The position numbers and the translations under genes were made by a program. Below are positions 50,883 through 59,705 of a DNA stretch of 64,000 nucleotides, one piece after another; position 1 is the first letter of the stretch, and every line of letters starts with the position of its first letter. The notes below the pieces were generated by a model. That model was given only the letters and a program-made list of their open reading frames with translations, did no database searches and was not told the origin of the DNA. Origin of the DNA: Glycomyces tritici (GTDB lineage: Bacteria > Actinomycetota > Actinomycetes > Mycobacteriales > Micromonosporaceae); assembly GCF_030403505.1 (NCBI RefSeq), contig NZ_JAUEMJ010000003.1, positions 248,001 to 312,000 on the forward strand, given 5' to 3'.

Positions 50883-52469
50883 ATGGAATCGCCGCTCGTC
50901 TCGGTCGTCATCCCCGTCCACAATGCGATGCCGTACCTGCTCAAGAGTCTGCAGTCGGTAGTGGACCAGACCATCGGCATCGAGCGGCTCGAAGTGATCG
51001 CGGTCGACGACGGCTCCACCGACGGCGGCGGCGACGTCCTCGACGACTTCGCGAAGCGCTACCCCACCGTGTTCCGCGTCTTCCACCAGGAGGCGTCCGG
51101 GACGCCCAGCATCCCGCGCAACCGCGCCCTCGACATCGCCCGCGGGAAGTACGTGTTCCTCCTCGACGCCGACGACTACCTCGGTGACGAGGCCCTGGAG
51201 CGCATGGTGGCCATGGCCGAGGAGAACGACTCCGACGTCGTGCTCGGCAAGCTCGTGGGCGTCAACGGCCGCCCGGTCGCCATGTCGATGTTCCAACGCG
51301 ACCAGCCCAAGGCCGACCTCTACGAGTCGCGCGTCTACTGGGCCCTCGGACCGCTCAAGCTCTACCGGCGCGAGCTCTTGGAGCAGCACGCCATCCGCTT
51401 CCCGATCAACCGCCGCACCGGCGAGGACCGCCACTTCGTGGCGCTCACCTTCTACCACGCCCGCACCATCTCGGTCGTGGCCGGCTACGACTGCGTCTAC
51501 ACCGTGATCCGCGAGGACGGCGGCAACCTCTCCCAGGGCGGCATGCGGCTGCCGAAGGACCGCACGTTCAACCGGGACTCGCAGCTGCGGTACATGATCG
51601 AAGTGATCGGCGACCTGGTTCCCGAAGGCCCGAAGCAGGACTTCCTGATGTACCGCCACTGGGAGGTCGAAGGCGACGTCGACCTGCACCACCTCCTGAG
51701 GGAGGCGACGCGGGAGGACCAGCAGGCCCACCTGGAGTCCCTCCAGGAGCTCGTCGCGAAGTGGTACCGCCCCGGATCGGCCCACCACCTGCGCCCCGAC
51801 CTGCGGCTCTCGTACCGCCTCATCGAAATGGGCGACCTCGACGGGCTGCTCTCGCTCCTCACGCACAGGCACCAGAACGGCGTCCCCGGCACCGTGTCCT
51901 TCGTCGGCCGCGGTGACAAGGTCTGGGCGGTCCTGCCCGGGCACGAGGCCGAGGCCGGGAACGGCGAGGGCCCCTGGGTCGACATCACCGACGCCGTCGC
52001 CATCAACCACTGGCTCGACGAGGTCCAGGCCGCCGGCCGCAGCCTGCAGGTCCGCGGCACCGGCCGCCTCAAGTGGGTCCCCCACGACCGCCTGACGCTC
52101 CACCTGGAGCTGCACCGGCGCGGGACCGACGAGCGCCGCCGCGTCGCGATCGAGCACGAGAACGGCATCTTCACCGTCGACCTCGACCTCGACCGCCTGC
52201 TCGGGCGCATGCGCCGGGCCGTCGGCGACTGGGACTTCACCATCTGCGTCGCGATCGACGAGAAGGAGTACCGGGCGCCCTACGGCACCAGGCACGGCGG
52301 GCCGCTCGTCCGCAAGCCCATCCCGAAGCTGCTGTGGCGGGACGCGCGCTACCCGCGCCGCGCCTTCGCGGCGCTGGGGGCCGGGAAGCAGGGCGTGCTG
52401 TCGCTGCGCGTCCTGGACCGCAGCCTCAAGGCGACCGCCGCGAAGCTCGTGCGGCGCCTGCGCCGGTAG
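50883..52469 (+). CDS. TarS-like GT2 glycosyltransferase, copy 1
   Basis: 528 aa. Residues 1-220 are a GT-A domain (SVVIPVHNAMPYLLKSLQSV, DDGSTDGGG, metal-binding DADDYLG, catalytic GEDRHFVAL). The rest has a linker and a beta-rich C-terminal domain, the build of S. aureus TarS, which glycosylates poly(ribitol-phosphate). No membrane segment. Ribosome site GGAG (50876-50879) leads to the ATG at 50883. It follows the two phosphotransferases and shares a nearly identical stretch with copy 2 at 52586. Donor sugar unknown. Confidence 0.82.
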   Translation: MESPLVSVVIPVHNAMPYLLKSLQSVVDQTIGIERLEVIAVDDGSTDGGGDVLDDFAKRYPTVFRVFHQEASGTPSIPRNRALDIARGKYVFLLDADDYLGDEALERMVAMAEENDSDVVLGKLVGVNGRPVAMSMFQRDQPKADLYESRVYWALGPLKLYRRELLEQHAIRFPINRRTGEDRHFVALTFYHARTISVVAGYDCVYTVIREDGGNLSQGGMRLPKDRTFNRDSQLRYMIEVIGDLVPEGPKQDFLMYRHWEVEGDVDLHHLLREATREDQQAHLESLQELVAKWYRPGSAHHLRPDLRLSYRLIEMGDLDGLLSLLTHRHQNGVPGTVSFVGRGDKVWAVLPGHEAEAGNGEGPWVDITDAVAINHWLDEVQAAGRSLQVRGTGRLKWVPHDRLTLHLELHRRGTDERRRVAIEHENGIFTVDLDLDRLLGRMRRAVGDWDFTICVAIDEKEYRAPYGTRHGGPLVRKPIPKLLWRDARYPRRAFAALGAGKQGVLSLRVLDRSLKATAAKLVRRLRR

Positions 52470-52585
52470 TCCGTCGGGCGTCGCCACGCCCCCCATAGCA
52501 GACATATCCGTCATTCGTCGGTAATCAGCACTTATTCTCCATGGGTCCGCTCGCGCTGCGAGCCGTTCCGATCCATTGGAGTCCC

Positions 52586-54172
52586 ATGGAGACGCCGCTC
52601 GTTTCCGTCGTCATCCCCGTCCACAACGCGATGCCGTACCTGCGCAAAGGGATCGATTCGATACTCCGCCAGTCGATCGGCACCGCGCGCATGGAGGTCC
52701 TCGCGGTCGACGACGGCTCGACCGACGGCAGCGGCGAGGTCCTCGACGAGGCGGCCGAGCGGCATCCGGCGCTGTTCCGGGTCCTCCACCAGGAGCCCTC
52801 CGGCACCCCGAGCGCTCCCCGCAACCGCGCGCTCGACCTGGCCCGCGGGAAGTACGTGTTCCTGCTCGACGCCGACGACTACCTGGGCGACGAGGCCCTG
52901 GAGCGCATGGTCGCCATGGCCGAGGAGAACGACTCCGACGTCGTGCTCGGCAAGCTCGTGGGCGTCAACGGCCGCCTCGTCGCCATGTCGATGTTCCAAC
53001 GCGACCAGCCCAAGGCCGACCTGTACCGGTCGCGCGTCTACTGGTCGCTGGGGCCGCTCAAGCTCTACCGGCGCGACCTGATCGAGCGGCACCGGCTGCG
53101 GTTCCCGACCGACATCCGGTTCGGCGAGGACCGGCCCTTCGTGGCCCGAGCCCTCTACTACGCGCGCGCCATCTCCGTTGTGGCCGAGTACGACTGCGTC
53201 TACACCGTCAACCGCGACGACGGCGGCAACCTGACCTCCGGCGGCATGGCCGTGCCGGCGGGCCGCGGCTTCCGGCGCGAGAGCGCCCTGGAGGTGATGG
53301 CGGCGCTCATGTGCGACACCGTCCCGCCCGGACCGAAGCAGGACTTCCTGATGCACCGCCACTGGGAGTGCGAAGGCGACCTCGAGTTCACCGATCTGGC
53401 GGCCCTGCCGGTCGAGGAGCAGCGGGTCCGCCTGGCGGCCCTGCGCCGGCTCCTCGCCGACCGGTACCGGCCGGGGGCGGCGCGGCGACTGCGCCCGGAC
53501 CTGCGGCTGGCCTACCACCTCGTCCAGGCCGGCGACCTCGACGGCGTCCTCGCGGCCCGCCGCCACAAGCACGAGATCAGCCGCGTCGGCCGCGGCGGCC
53601 GGGTGTGGGCGACACTGCCCGGCCGCGAGGACGAGGCCGGGGTCGGGGAGGGCCCGTGGGTCGACATGACCGACGGCGTCACGCTCGCCCACTGGCTCGA
53701 CGAGGTCGGCACGGCGGGCGAGGACCTGCTGATCCGCGGCACCGGCCGCCTCCGCCGGGTCCCGCACGAGCGGCTCGTGCTGCACCTCGAGTTCACCTGC
53801 CGCGAGACCGGCGCGGTGAAGCGGGTCCCGGTCGACCACCGGGACGGGATCTTCACGGTCCGCATCAGACTTCCGGAAGTCCTCGGGCCCCTGCGCAAAG
53901 CCGTCGGCCACTGGGAGGTCGGCATCTGCGCGGCGCTCGGCGGCACCGAGTTCCGGACGCCCTTCGGCACCAGGCTCGGCGGGCCGCTGCTCGGCGGCCC
54001 GGTGCCGTCGCCGGTGTGGCGCGACCGGTACGGCCGGGCCATGGCGTCGTTCGGCCCCGTGAAACGGAACGGGCCCTTGGCATTGCGGGTCCACGACCGG
54101 GGCCCGAGGGCCACTGCGGCGACCGTGCTCCGGCGTGTGCGCCACCGGCGCGCGAGCGCCGCCCGGACGTGA
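52586..54172 (+). CDS. TarS-like GT2 glycosyltransferase, copy 2
   Basis: 528 aa, the same length and layout as copy 1: GT-A domain with VDDGSTDGSGEV, DADDYLGDEALERM and FGEDRPFVARAL, then a beta-rich C-terminal domain. The ATG at 52586 follows TTGGAG. It is a tandem duplicate; about 110 bp around the DADDYLG-encoding region are almost identical to copy 1 even at silent sites. It ends facing rfbC across a terminator. Confidence 0.82.
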   Translation: METPLVSVVIPVHNAMPYLRKGIDSILRQSIGTARMEVLAVDDGSTDGSGEVLDEAAERHPALFRVLHQEPSGTPSAPRNRALDLARGKYVFLLDADDYLGDEALERMVAMAEENDSDVVLGKLVGVNGRLVAMSMFQRDQPKADLYRSRVYWSLGPLKLYRRDLIERHRLRFPTDIRFGEDRPFVARALYYARAISVVAEYDCVYTVNRDDGGNLTSGGMAVPAGRGFRRESALEVMAALMCDTVPPGPKQDFLMHRHWECEGDLEFTDLAALPVEEQRVRLAALRRLLADRYRPGAARRLRPDLRLAYHLVQAGDLDGVLAARRHKHEISRVGRGGRVWATLPGREDEAGVGEGPWVDMTDGVTLAHWLDEVGTAGEDLLIRGTGRLRRVPHERLVLHLEFTCRETGAVKRVPVDHRDGIFTVRIRLPEVLGPLRKAVGHWEVGICAALGGTEFRTPFGTRLGGPLLGGPVPSPVWRDRYGRAMASFGPVKRNGPLALRVHDRGPRATAATVLRRVRHRRASAART

Positions 54173-54173
54173 C

Positions 54174-54213
54174 GAGGCCGGGCCGTCGCGATCGCTCGCA
54201 GCGGCCCGGCCTC
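54174..54213. terminator. Terminator between GT2 copy 2 and rfbC
   Basis: A perfect 12-bp stem (54174-54185 with 54202-54213) with a 16-base loop, lying between two convergent stop codons 48 bp apart. Confidence 0.75.
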
Positions 54214-54220
54214 TTGCTCG

Positions 54221-54814
54221 TTACCGGCGCAGCGCTTCGGCGAACGCCTGGCAGTCCTCCCACTTCGGGAGCAGGCCCTGCTCGGCGGCCTCGGCCAGGG
54301 TGGGGGCGGCCGCGTCCTTGTCGGACAGCAGCGGCTCGACGTCCTCCGGCCACTCGATCCCGATGGCGGGGTCGAGCGGGTGGATGCCGTGCTCGCGCTC
54401 GGGCGCATAGCCTTCGGAGCACAGGTAGACCACGGTGGCGTCGTCGGTGAGGGCCACGAAGCCGTGGCCCAGGCCCTCGGAGAGGTACACCGAGTGGTGC
54501 GTCTGGTCGTCCAGGCGCACCAGCTCCCACTGCCCGAACGTCGGCGAGCCGACCCGGATGTCCACGATCAGGTCGAGGATCGCCCCGCGCACGCACTTGA
54601 CGTACTTGGCCTGGCTGGGCGGGACGTCCGCGAAGTGGATGCCGCGCACGGTGCCGCGCGCCGAGACCGAGCAGTTGGCCTGCGCCAGCCGCAGCTCGTG
54701 CCCGACGGCCTCGGCGAACGCCGGGGCCTTGAACCACTCGTGGAAACTCCCCCGGGAGTCCCCGAAGACCTTGGGCTCGAACACCCAGGCGCCCTTGATG
54801 TCCAGTTCTCTCAT
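54221..54814 (-). CDS. rfbC: dTDP-4-dehydrorhamnose 3,5-epimerase
   Basis: 197 aa, a cupin. WVFEPKVFGDSRGSFHEWF, QANCSVSARGTVRGIHF (catalytic His), and LSEGLGHGFVAL (catalytic Tyr/His region) are diagnostic. It is the third step to dTDP-L-rhamnose. It is separated from rfbABD by two GT2 genes, and the ATG at 54814 lies 39 bp after the GT2 stop, so it may be read from the same minus-strand unit. Confidence 0.92.
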   Translation of the reverse strand: MRELDIKGAWVFEPKVFGDSRGSFHEWFKAPAFAEAVGHELRLAQANCSVSARGTVRGIHFADVPPSQAKYVKCVRGAILDLIVDIRVGSPTFGQWELVRLDDQTHHSVYLSEGLGHGFVALTDDATVVYLCSEGYAPEREHGIHPLDPAIGIEWPEDVEPLLSDKDAAAPTLAEAAEQGLLPKWEDCQAFAEALRR

Positions 54815-54853
54815 CGGATCTCGGTCCTTCTCGTCGGTGATGGAACGGCGGCG

Positions 54854-56806
54854 TCAGCCGCGCAGGATCCGCCGCAGCTTGCGCACGGCGCGGCGCGGCA
54901 GGCTCGCCTTGGGCTTGCCGGACGCGCGCTTGGACTCGCCGTCGACCTCGGCCTTGTCCCGCACGACGACCGAACCCTGCCCGTCGGCGGTCAGCACCAG
55001 CGGCAGCGCGACCTTCCGCGGCTTCTCGGCCCCCGAGCCGAACACGACCGCGACCTTGTGGTTCCCGGCGGCCAGCCCGTCCAGGGCCGCTTCCAGGACC
55101 GCGCCAGAAGCGGCGGGCACGACCTCGGCCGCGAGTTCGACCGGCTCGCCGACACCCGTGAGCCGCAGCACGGCCGGGGTCGGAGCGTCGGCGTACACGG
55201 GCAGCGGCAGGGCCAAGCGGCCCCCGTCGACCACGGCGTCGGCGGCGGTGACGCCCGCGAACCCCGACTCGGCGCGCGGCAGCATCGCCTCGACGCCCAG
55301 GGACAGGTTGCCGTGCGGTTCCGTCCAGTACGGCAGGACCGGCCGCCCGCCCGCCAGGCCCAGCACCGCCCCGGCCTCGACGCCGGGAGCGCGCACCGAA
55401 CCGAGCCGCGTCTCCTTCGTCCAGCCGCTCAAGCTGATCCGGACGAACACGTCCCAGATGCCCGGGCGCAGCGGCGCGCCGCCCGCAGCGGACGCCGGGT
55501 CCACACTCGACTTGCCGTGCAGCAGGATCCGCACGCCCTCACCGTCCGCGACGGTCTCCCGCTCCAACTCGACGGGCTGGTAGAACTCCGCGGCGGTGTC
55601 GCGCTCGCGGACCACGAAGTCGACCTTGCCCTTCGGGAACCAGGCCGAGGTGTCCGGCCCGAACTCCCGGATCGCCTCCAGCGTGTCCTCGGCCAGCGGC
55701 GGGGCCAGACGGACCTCGCCGTCCGCTTCGGTGAAGCGCAGCGGCTCCTCGTCCGCCTGGTACTCGGCCGTGAAGGCCAAGCGCAGCAGGCCGTCCTCCC
55801 AGGACAGCTCGTCCAAGGTGCCGTGCGGCTTGATCGAGGACTCCCATTCGGCGAGCGCCTCGAGGTCGGCGAACCGGTCGGCCCGGATGAGCGCCGCGGC
55901 GACCTGCTGGGTCGGCGCCATGCCGGCGTCCACACCCGGCCCGAAGCGCTCCATGACCACGCCGCGGATCGCGTCGTACATCTCCTTGCGGTACTCCGGG
56001 TCCATGTTGAGCAGCCGGCGCCCGCGCATCCGCTCGACCATCTCGTTGCGCAGCCAGCGGCGGTAGAGCTTGTCGCGGAGCCGGCCCGGCTCGGTGTACC
56101 GCTCGACGACGTCGAGGGCCTCGCGCAGGTTGTCGAAGTACCCGACCGGGTCGATCGGCCGGAACCCCGCGTTCGAGGCGTCGTCGCGCTTGACGTGGTA
56201 GTAGCACAGGTAGTCGCCGATGACCGAGACGTTCGCGGCGGCCAGGTAGGCCTCGGTGACGAACACGTGGTCCTCGAGGCGGCGGCGGCCCTCCGGGAAG
56301 CGCAGGCCGATGCGGTCCATGAACTCCCGGCGCACCATCTTGTGCGGCGTCAGGCTGTCCATGAGCGGCGCGGTGTCGACCGAGGCGACGGGGATGTTCT
56401 TGCGGAACAGCTCCAGCGGCACCGGGCGGCCCTTGCCCGCCATCTTGCCGATGATCACGTCGGCCCCGTTCGCGGTGCCGTAGTCGTACATCCGCTCCAG
56501 CGCCTCGGTGCCGAGGTAGTCGTCGTTGTCGACGAACATGACGTACTCGCCCTTGGACGCCTCGATGCCGACGTTCCGGGGCTTGCCCGACCACCCGGAG
56601 GGCTCCTGGTGGATCACCTGGACGTTCGCGTGCTCGGCGGCGAGGGCGTCCAGGCGGGCCGGGGTCTCGTCCGAGGACCCGTCGTCGACGAAGACCACCT
56701 CGAACTCGTCCGCGGGCAGGCTCTGGTTCACCAGGGACTCGATGCAGTCCTCGATATAGGGGCCCGGGTTGTACACCGGGACGACGACACTGACCTTGAG
56801 CGTCAT
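54854..56806 (-). CDS. Large TarS-like GT2 glycosyltransferase
   Basis: 650 aa. A GT-A domain (LKVSVVVPVYNPGPYIEDCI, DDGSSDET, metal motif DNDDYLG, catalytic LEDHVF) is followed by two beta-rich domains and a basic C-terminus, similar in plan to TarS. It is closest to the interrupted GT2 just upstream (57139-58671). The ATG at 56806 overlaps the stop of the upstream gene's interrupted tail (ATGA), with AAGGAAG as ribosome site. Confidence 0.83.
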   Translation of the reverse strand: MTLKVSVVVPVYNPGPYIEDCIESLVNQSLPADEFEVVFVDDGSSDETPARLDALAAEHANVQVIHQEPSGWSGKPRNVGIEASKGEYVMFVDNDDYLGTEALERMYDYGTANGADVIIGKMAGKGRPVPLELFRKNIPVASVDTAPLMDSLTPHKMVRREFMDRIGLRFPEGRRRLEDHVFVTEAYLAAANVSVIGDYLCYYHVKRDDASNAGFRPIDPVGYFDNLREALDVVERYTEPGRLRDKLYRRWLRNEMVERMRGRRLLNMDPEYRKEMYDAIRGVVMERFGPGVDAGMAPTQQVAAALIRADRFADLEALAEWESSIKPHGTLDELSWEDGLLRLAFTAEYQADEEPLRFTEADGEVRLAPPLAEDTLEAIREFGPDTSAWFPKGKVDFVVRERDTAAEFYQPVELERETVADGEGVRILLHGKSSVDPASAAGGAPLRPGIWDVFVRISLSGWTKETRLGSVRAPGVEAGAVLGLAGGRPVLPYWTEPHGNLSLGVEAMLPRAESGFAGVTAADAVVDGGRLALPLPVYADAPTPAVLRLTGVGEPVELAAEVVPAASGAVLEAALDGLAAGNHKVAVVFGSGAEKPRKVALPLVLTADGQGSVVVRDKAEVDGESKRASGKPKASLPRRAVRKLRRILRG

Positions 56807-57138
56807 GATGAGGCTTCCTTCTTCGCAGAGGAGTCGATCCGCCGGGGCCGGCCTGATCCCAGGTCCGATACGGCGGTGGACGACTGGACGAAACGGAGGA
56901 CACGGCCCCCCAGCACGGTCGCGCGGCCGATGACGGCCTTCCCGCGCGCGGTGGCGAGCTCGACCCGGCGCCGACCGAACCGGCGCCCCAGACCGCGGCC
57001 CGGGATCGAAAGGACCGCCCGCCCGTCCGATTCGGCGATGCGCGCGGCCCGCCACCGCCCGCCGACGGCGACCTTCACGTCGAGGCCGCCACCGGCCTGG
57101 GCGGGAAAACCCAGTCCGACGTCGATCGTAGAGCGGGA
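56803..57138 (-). pseudogene. C-terminal remnant of the upstream GT2, past an in-frame TAG
   Basis: This stretch continues the reading frame of the GT2 gene ending at 57139 without a shift. It reads TIDVGLGFPAQAGGG and then KVAVGGRWRAARIAES to a basic tail (112 codons counting the stop), as expected for the last beta domain of a TarS-like enzyme. Its own stop at 56803-56805 overlaps the ATG of the next gene by four bases, a coupling kept by selection. It was therefore originally part of the upstream gene. Confidence 0.7.
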
Positions 57139-58671
57139 CTAGGTCGCCGCGGGCACCGCCATCGGACGGGCCGCGACGGCCGCGCTGAGCGAACGCTGAC
57201 GCTCGCCCACGTCCACGGCGAGCTGGCGGCCGCTGGTCCAGAACGGCTGCACCGCAACCGAATCCGCACCGACCAGAGCCGGCTCGGCAGCGGCGCCCGA
57301 AGGCTCGGCGCCCCCGGTGAGCCGCACGCGCCGCCCCAGGCCCAGCAGGTCGACACGGGCCCACACGTCGTAGACCCCGCGCTCGGCCGGGCCGCCGCCG
57401 ATCACACTGCGCGGGTCGAAGCGGACCGCACCCGCGGCCGCGCCGCCGTCCGGCTCGACCGCCAGCCGCTCGGGCAGGAACCACCAGTCGTCCCGGTCCC
57501 GGTCCTTGGCGAGCAGGTCGCCCCGGAACCCCTGGCCAGGGTCATCGATCTCCCAGTCGCCGACACCGGGCACATCGGGCACCACCCAGACGCCGCCGCG
57601 GCGCTCCGGCCGCAGCGGACCGCCCTCGGGGCGGACGAGCGCGACCGCCGCGCGGGCGGTGAGCACACCGTCCTCCCAACGCGGCGCGTCCACCTCAGCG
57701 GTCATGGAGACACCGGGAGCCCAGCGCGCGAGCGCGGCGAGATCGTCCAGGCGCTCCTCCTCGAACAGCCGGGCCTTCAGCGCGTCCAGCGGCGCGAGGT
57801 GGGCCCGCAGTCCCGGCGGCAGGCAGTCGGCGGCGATCTTGCGGACCTCCGCGAACCGCTCCTGGACCGTCTCCCAAGGCACCTCGAGAATGTTGGCCCC
57901 GCTCACGAACTGCAGGATCTCGGTGCGGTAGAAGCGCACGAACAGCATCGGGTCGCCGACCGCCGCCACCGCCTCCAGCACCGTGCGCAGGTTCGGCAGG
58001 TACGTCTCCAGCTGCGCGCCCGCACGGCTGTTGTTGCCGCTGTCGCCGCGGCGCTGCCACCGGTAGTACACCTGGTCGGCGAGGACCGCGATCTTGTCCG
58101 TGGCGGCGCAGACGCGCGCGTTGAACAGCTGGTCCTCGAGGATCCACGGCCCCTCGGGGAACCGCAGGTCGTTGTTGAGCAGCAGGCGGCGCGAGTACAG
58201 CTTGTGCGGGTTCAGGCTGTACTCGAACACCTCTGAGCGGCCGCAGCGGGCGCGCGTCTCGCGGAAGAGCCCGCCGGGATTGGCGCCCGCGGGCACCATC
58301 GAGCCCGACTCCTTGCCGATCACGACGTCCGCGTCGCTCGCCACGGCGAACTCGTAGAGCCGCTCGAGGGCGTCGGGGGCCAGCAGGTCGTCCTGGTCGA
58401 CGAAGTGGACGTACTCGCCGCGGGCCATCCGGACCGCGACGTTGCGCGGGCGCCCCGGCCATCCGGAGTTCTCCTGGGTGTGGACGCGCACGTGGTCGTG
58501 GGCGGCGGCGAGGCGCTGCAGCCGCTCCCAGCTGTCGTCGGTGGACCCGTCGTCGACGTAGAGGATCTCGTAGCCGTCGATGGTCTGCGCGAGCAGCGAG
58601 GGCGCGAACTCCTCGACCATCGGACCGGCGTTGTAGACCGGCACGATGACGCTGACTTTGATCTGACCCAC
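57139..58671 (-). CDS. TarS-like GT2 glycosyltransferase, ending at an in-frame TAG
   Basis: 510 aa before TAG (57139-57141); 622 if the TAG were read. The GT-A domain is intact (VSVIVPVYNAGPMVEEF, DDGSTDDS, DQDDLLAP, ILEDQLF), so catalysis may survive. The C-terminal beta domain is split: its last part lies in the same frame at 56803-57138. The GTG at 58671 is 6 bases after GAGGAG. Possible explanations are a recent nonsense mutation (for example CAG to TAG), a sequencing error or programmed readthrough. It lies between rfbD and the 650-aa GT2. Confidence 0.8.
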   Translation of the reverse strand: MGQIKVSVIVPVYNAGPMVEEFAPSLLAQTIDGYEILYVDDGSTDDSWERLQRLAAAHDHVRVHTQENSGWPGRPRNVAVRMARGEYVHFVDQDDLLAPDALERLYEFAVASDADVVIGKESGSMVPAGANPGGLFRETRARCGRSEVFEYSLNPHKLYSRRLLLNNDLRFPEGPWILEDQLFNARVCAATDKIAVLADQVYYRWQRRGDSGNNSRAGAQLETYLPNLRTVLEAVAAVGDPMLFVRFYRTEILQFVSGANILEVPWETVQERFAEVRKIAADCLPPGLRAHLAPLDALKARLFEEERLDDLAALARWAPGVSMTAEVDAPRWEDGVLTARAAVALVRPEGGPLRPERRGGVWVVPDVPGVGDWEIDDPGQGFRGDLLAKDRDRDDWWFLPERLAVEPDGGAAAGAVRFDPRSVIGGGPAERGVYDVWARVDLLGLGRRVRLTGGAEPSGAAAEPALVGADSVAVQPFWTSGRQLAVDVGERQRSLSAAVAARPMAVPAAT

Positions 58672-58791
58672 TGTTCTCCTCGATTCGGGTCCTGGGGCGG
58701 GCGGCAGGGAGGCCCCGCGGACGCCGGCGTGCAACCCCCGCGAGGGCCCCGAAAAGGCCCGCGCCGCAGACGGAACGGCCCCGTGGCGGTG

Positions 58792-58813
58792 ACCGGGCGC
58801 GGGCGCGCCCGGT
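58792..58813 (-). terminator. Short hairpin just after rfbD
   Basis: A perfect 9-bp GC-rich stem (58792-58800 with 58805-58813), loop GGGC, starting 5 bp after the rfbD stop. It may separate the rfb unit from the GT2 genes. Confidence 0.5.
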
Positions 58814-58817
58814 CGGC

Positions 58818-59705
58818 TCAGCCCTCGGGCCGCTCGGCGGCCAGGAGGGCCGGGAAGGCCTCGGTCAGCGCCTCGTCCCAGCCGCGGATCGGCTCGATGC
58901 CCGCGTCTTTCCAGCGGTCGTGCCCGAGCACACTGTAAGAGGGCCGCGGCGCCGGGCGCGTGAACGCCGCGCTCGTGGTGGGCCGCACCCGCTCCGGGTC
59001 CGCGCCGAGCAGCTCGAAGATCCGCCGGGTCAGCCCGAACCAGGTGGTCTCGCCCGCGCTGGTGCCGTGGTAGACCCCGGCGGGGGCCGTCCCGGCGAGG
59101 GCGCCCTGCCCGAGCCGCACGAGGCGGTCGGCGAGGTCCCTGGTCCAGGTTGGCTGGCCGCGCTGGTCGTCGACGACGTCGAGCGTGTCCTTGACGCCTT
59201 CGAGCTTGATCATGGTGCGCACGAAGTTGCCGCCGCCGGCGCCGTAGAGCCACGCGGTGCGGACGACGTACCCGGTGTCGGGCAGCAGCTCCAGGACGGC
59301 TTCCTCACCGGCGAGCTTGGTGCGGCCGTAGGCGCTTCGCGGCGCGGTCGGGGCGTCCTCGGCGTAGGGCGCGGTCGCGTCCCCGGCGAAGACGTAGTCG
59401 GTGGAGACCTGGAGCAGCACGGCGCCGGTCTCGCGGCAGGCCTCGGCGAGGACGCGCGGACCAGTGCCGTTGACGGCGAGCGCGGCGGCCTCCTGCGTCT
59501 CGGCGTCGTCGACGGCGGTCCAGGCCGCGCAGTTGACCACGACGGCGGGGGCGTGCTCGGCGAGGGCGGCGCGGACCGACGCGGGGTCGGTGACGTCGAG
59601 TTCCTTGCGGGCCAGGACGACCGCGTCGTCCTGCTCGGCCGCGAGCCGGGCGAGGACGTCTTGGGCGAGCATGCCCGCGCCGCCGGTGATCAGCCAGGTG
59701 CTCAC
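58818..59705 (-). CDS. rfbD: dTDP-4-dehydrorhamnose reductase
   Basis: 295 aa. The NADPH motif ITGGAGMLAQDVL, VVNCAAWTAVDDAE, VSTDYVF, the catalytic YGRTKLAGEE pair and VVRTAWLYG are classical RmlD features. It makes dTDP-L-rhamnose. The GTG at 59705 overlaps the rfbB stop (GTGA). Confidence 0.93.
   Translation of the reverse strand: MSTWLITGGAGMLAQDVLARLAAEQDDAVVLARKELDVTDPASVRAALAEHAPAVVVNCAAWTAVDDAETQEAAALAVNGTGPRVLAEACRETGAVLLQVSTDYVFAGDATAPYAEDAPTAPRSAYGRTKLAGEEAVLELLPDTGYVVRTAWLYGAGGGNFVRTMIKLEGVKDTLDVVDDQRGQPTWTRDLADRLVRLGQGALAGTAPAGVYHGTSAGETTWFGLTRRIFELLGADPERVRPTTSAAFTRPAPRPSYSVLGHDRWKDAGIEPIRGWDEALTEAFPALLAAERPEG

Noticed and set aside
56803..57078. Independent 91-residue gene after the interrupted GT2
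   Set aside because: It is in the same frame as the upstream gene, and the coding character extends back to the TAG; a remnant explains it better.
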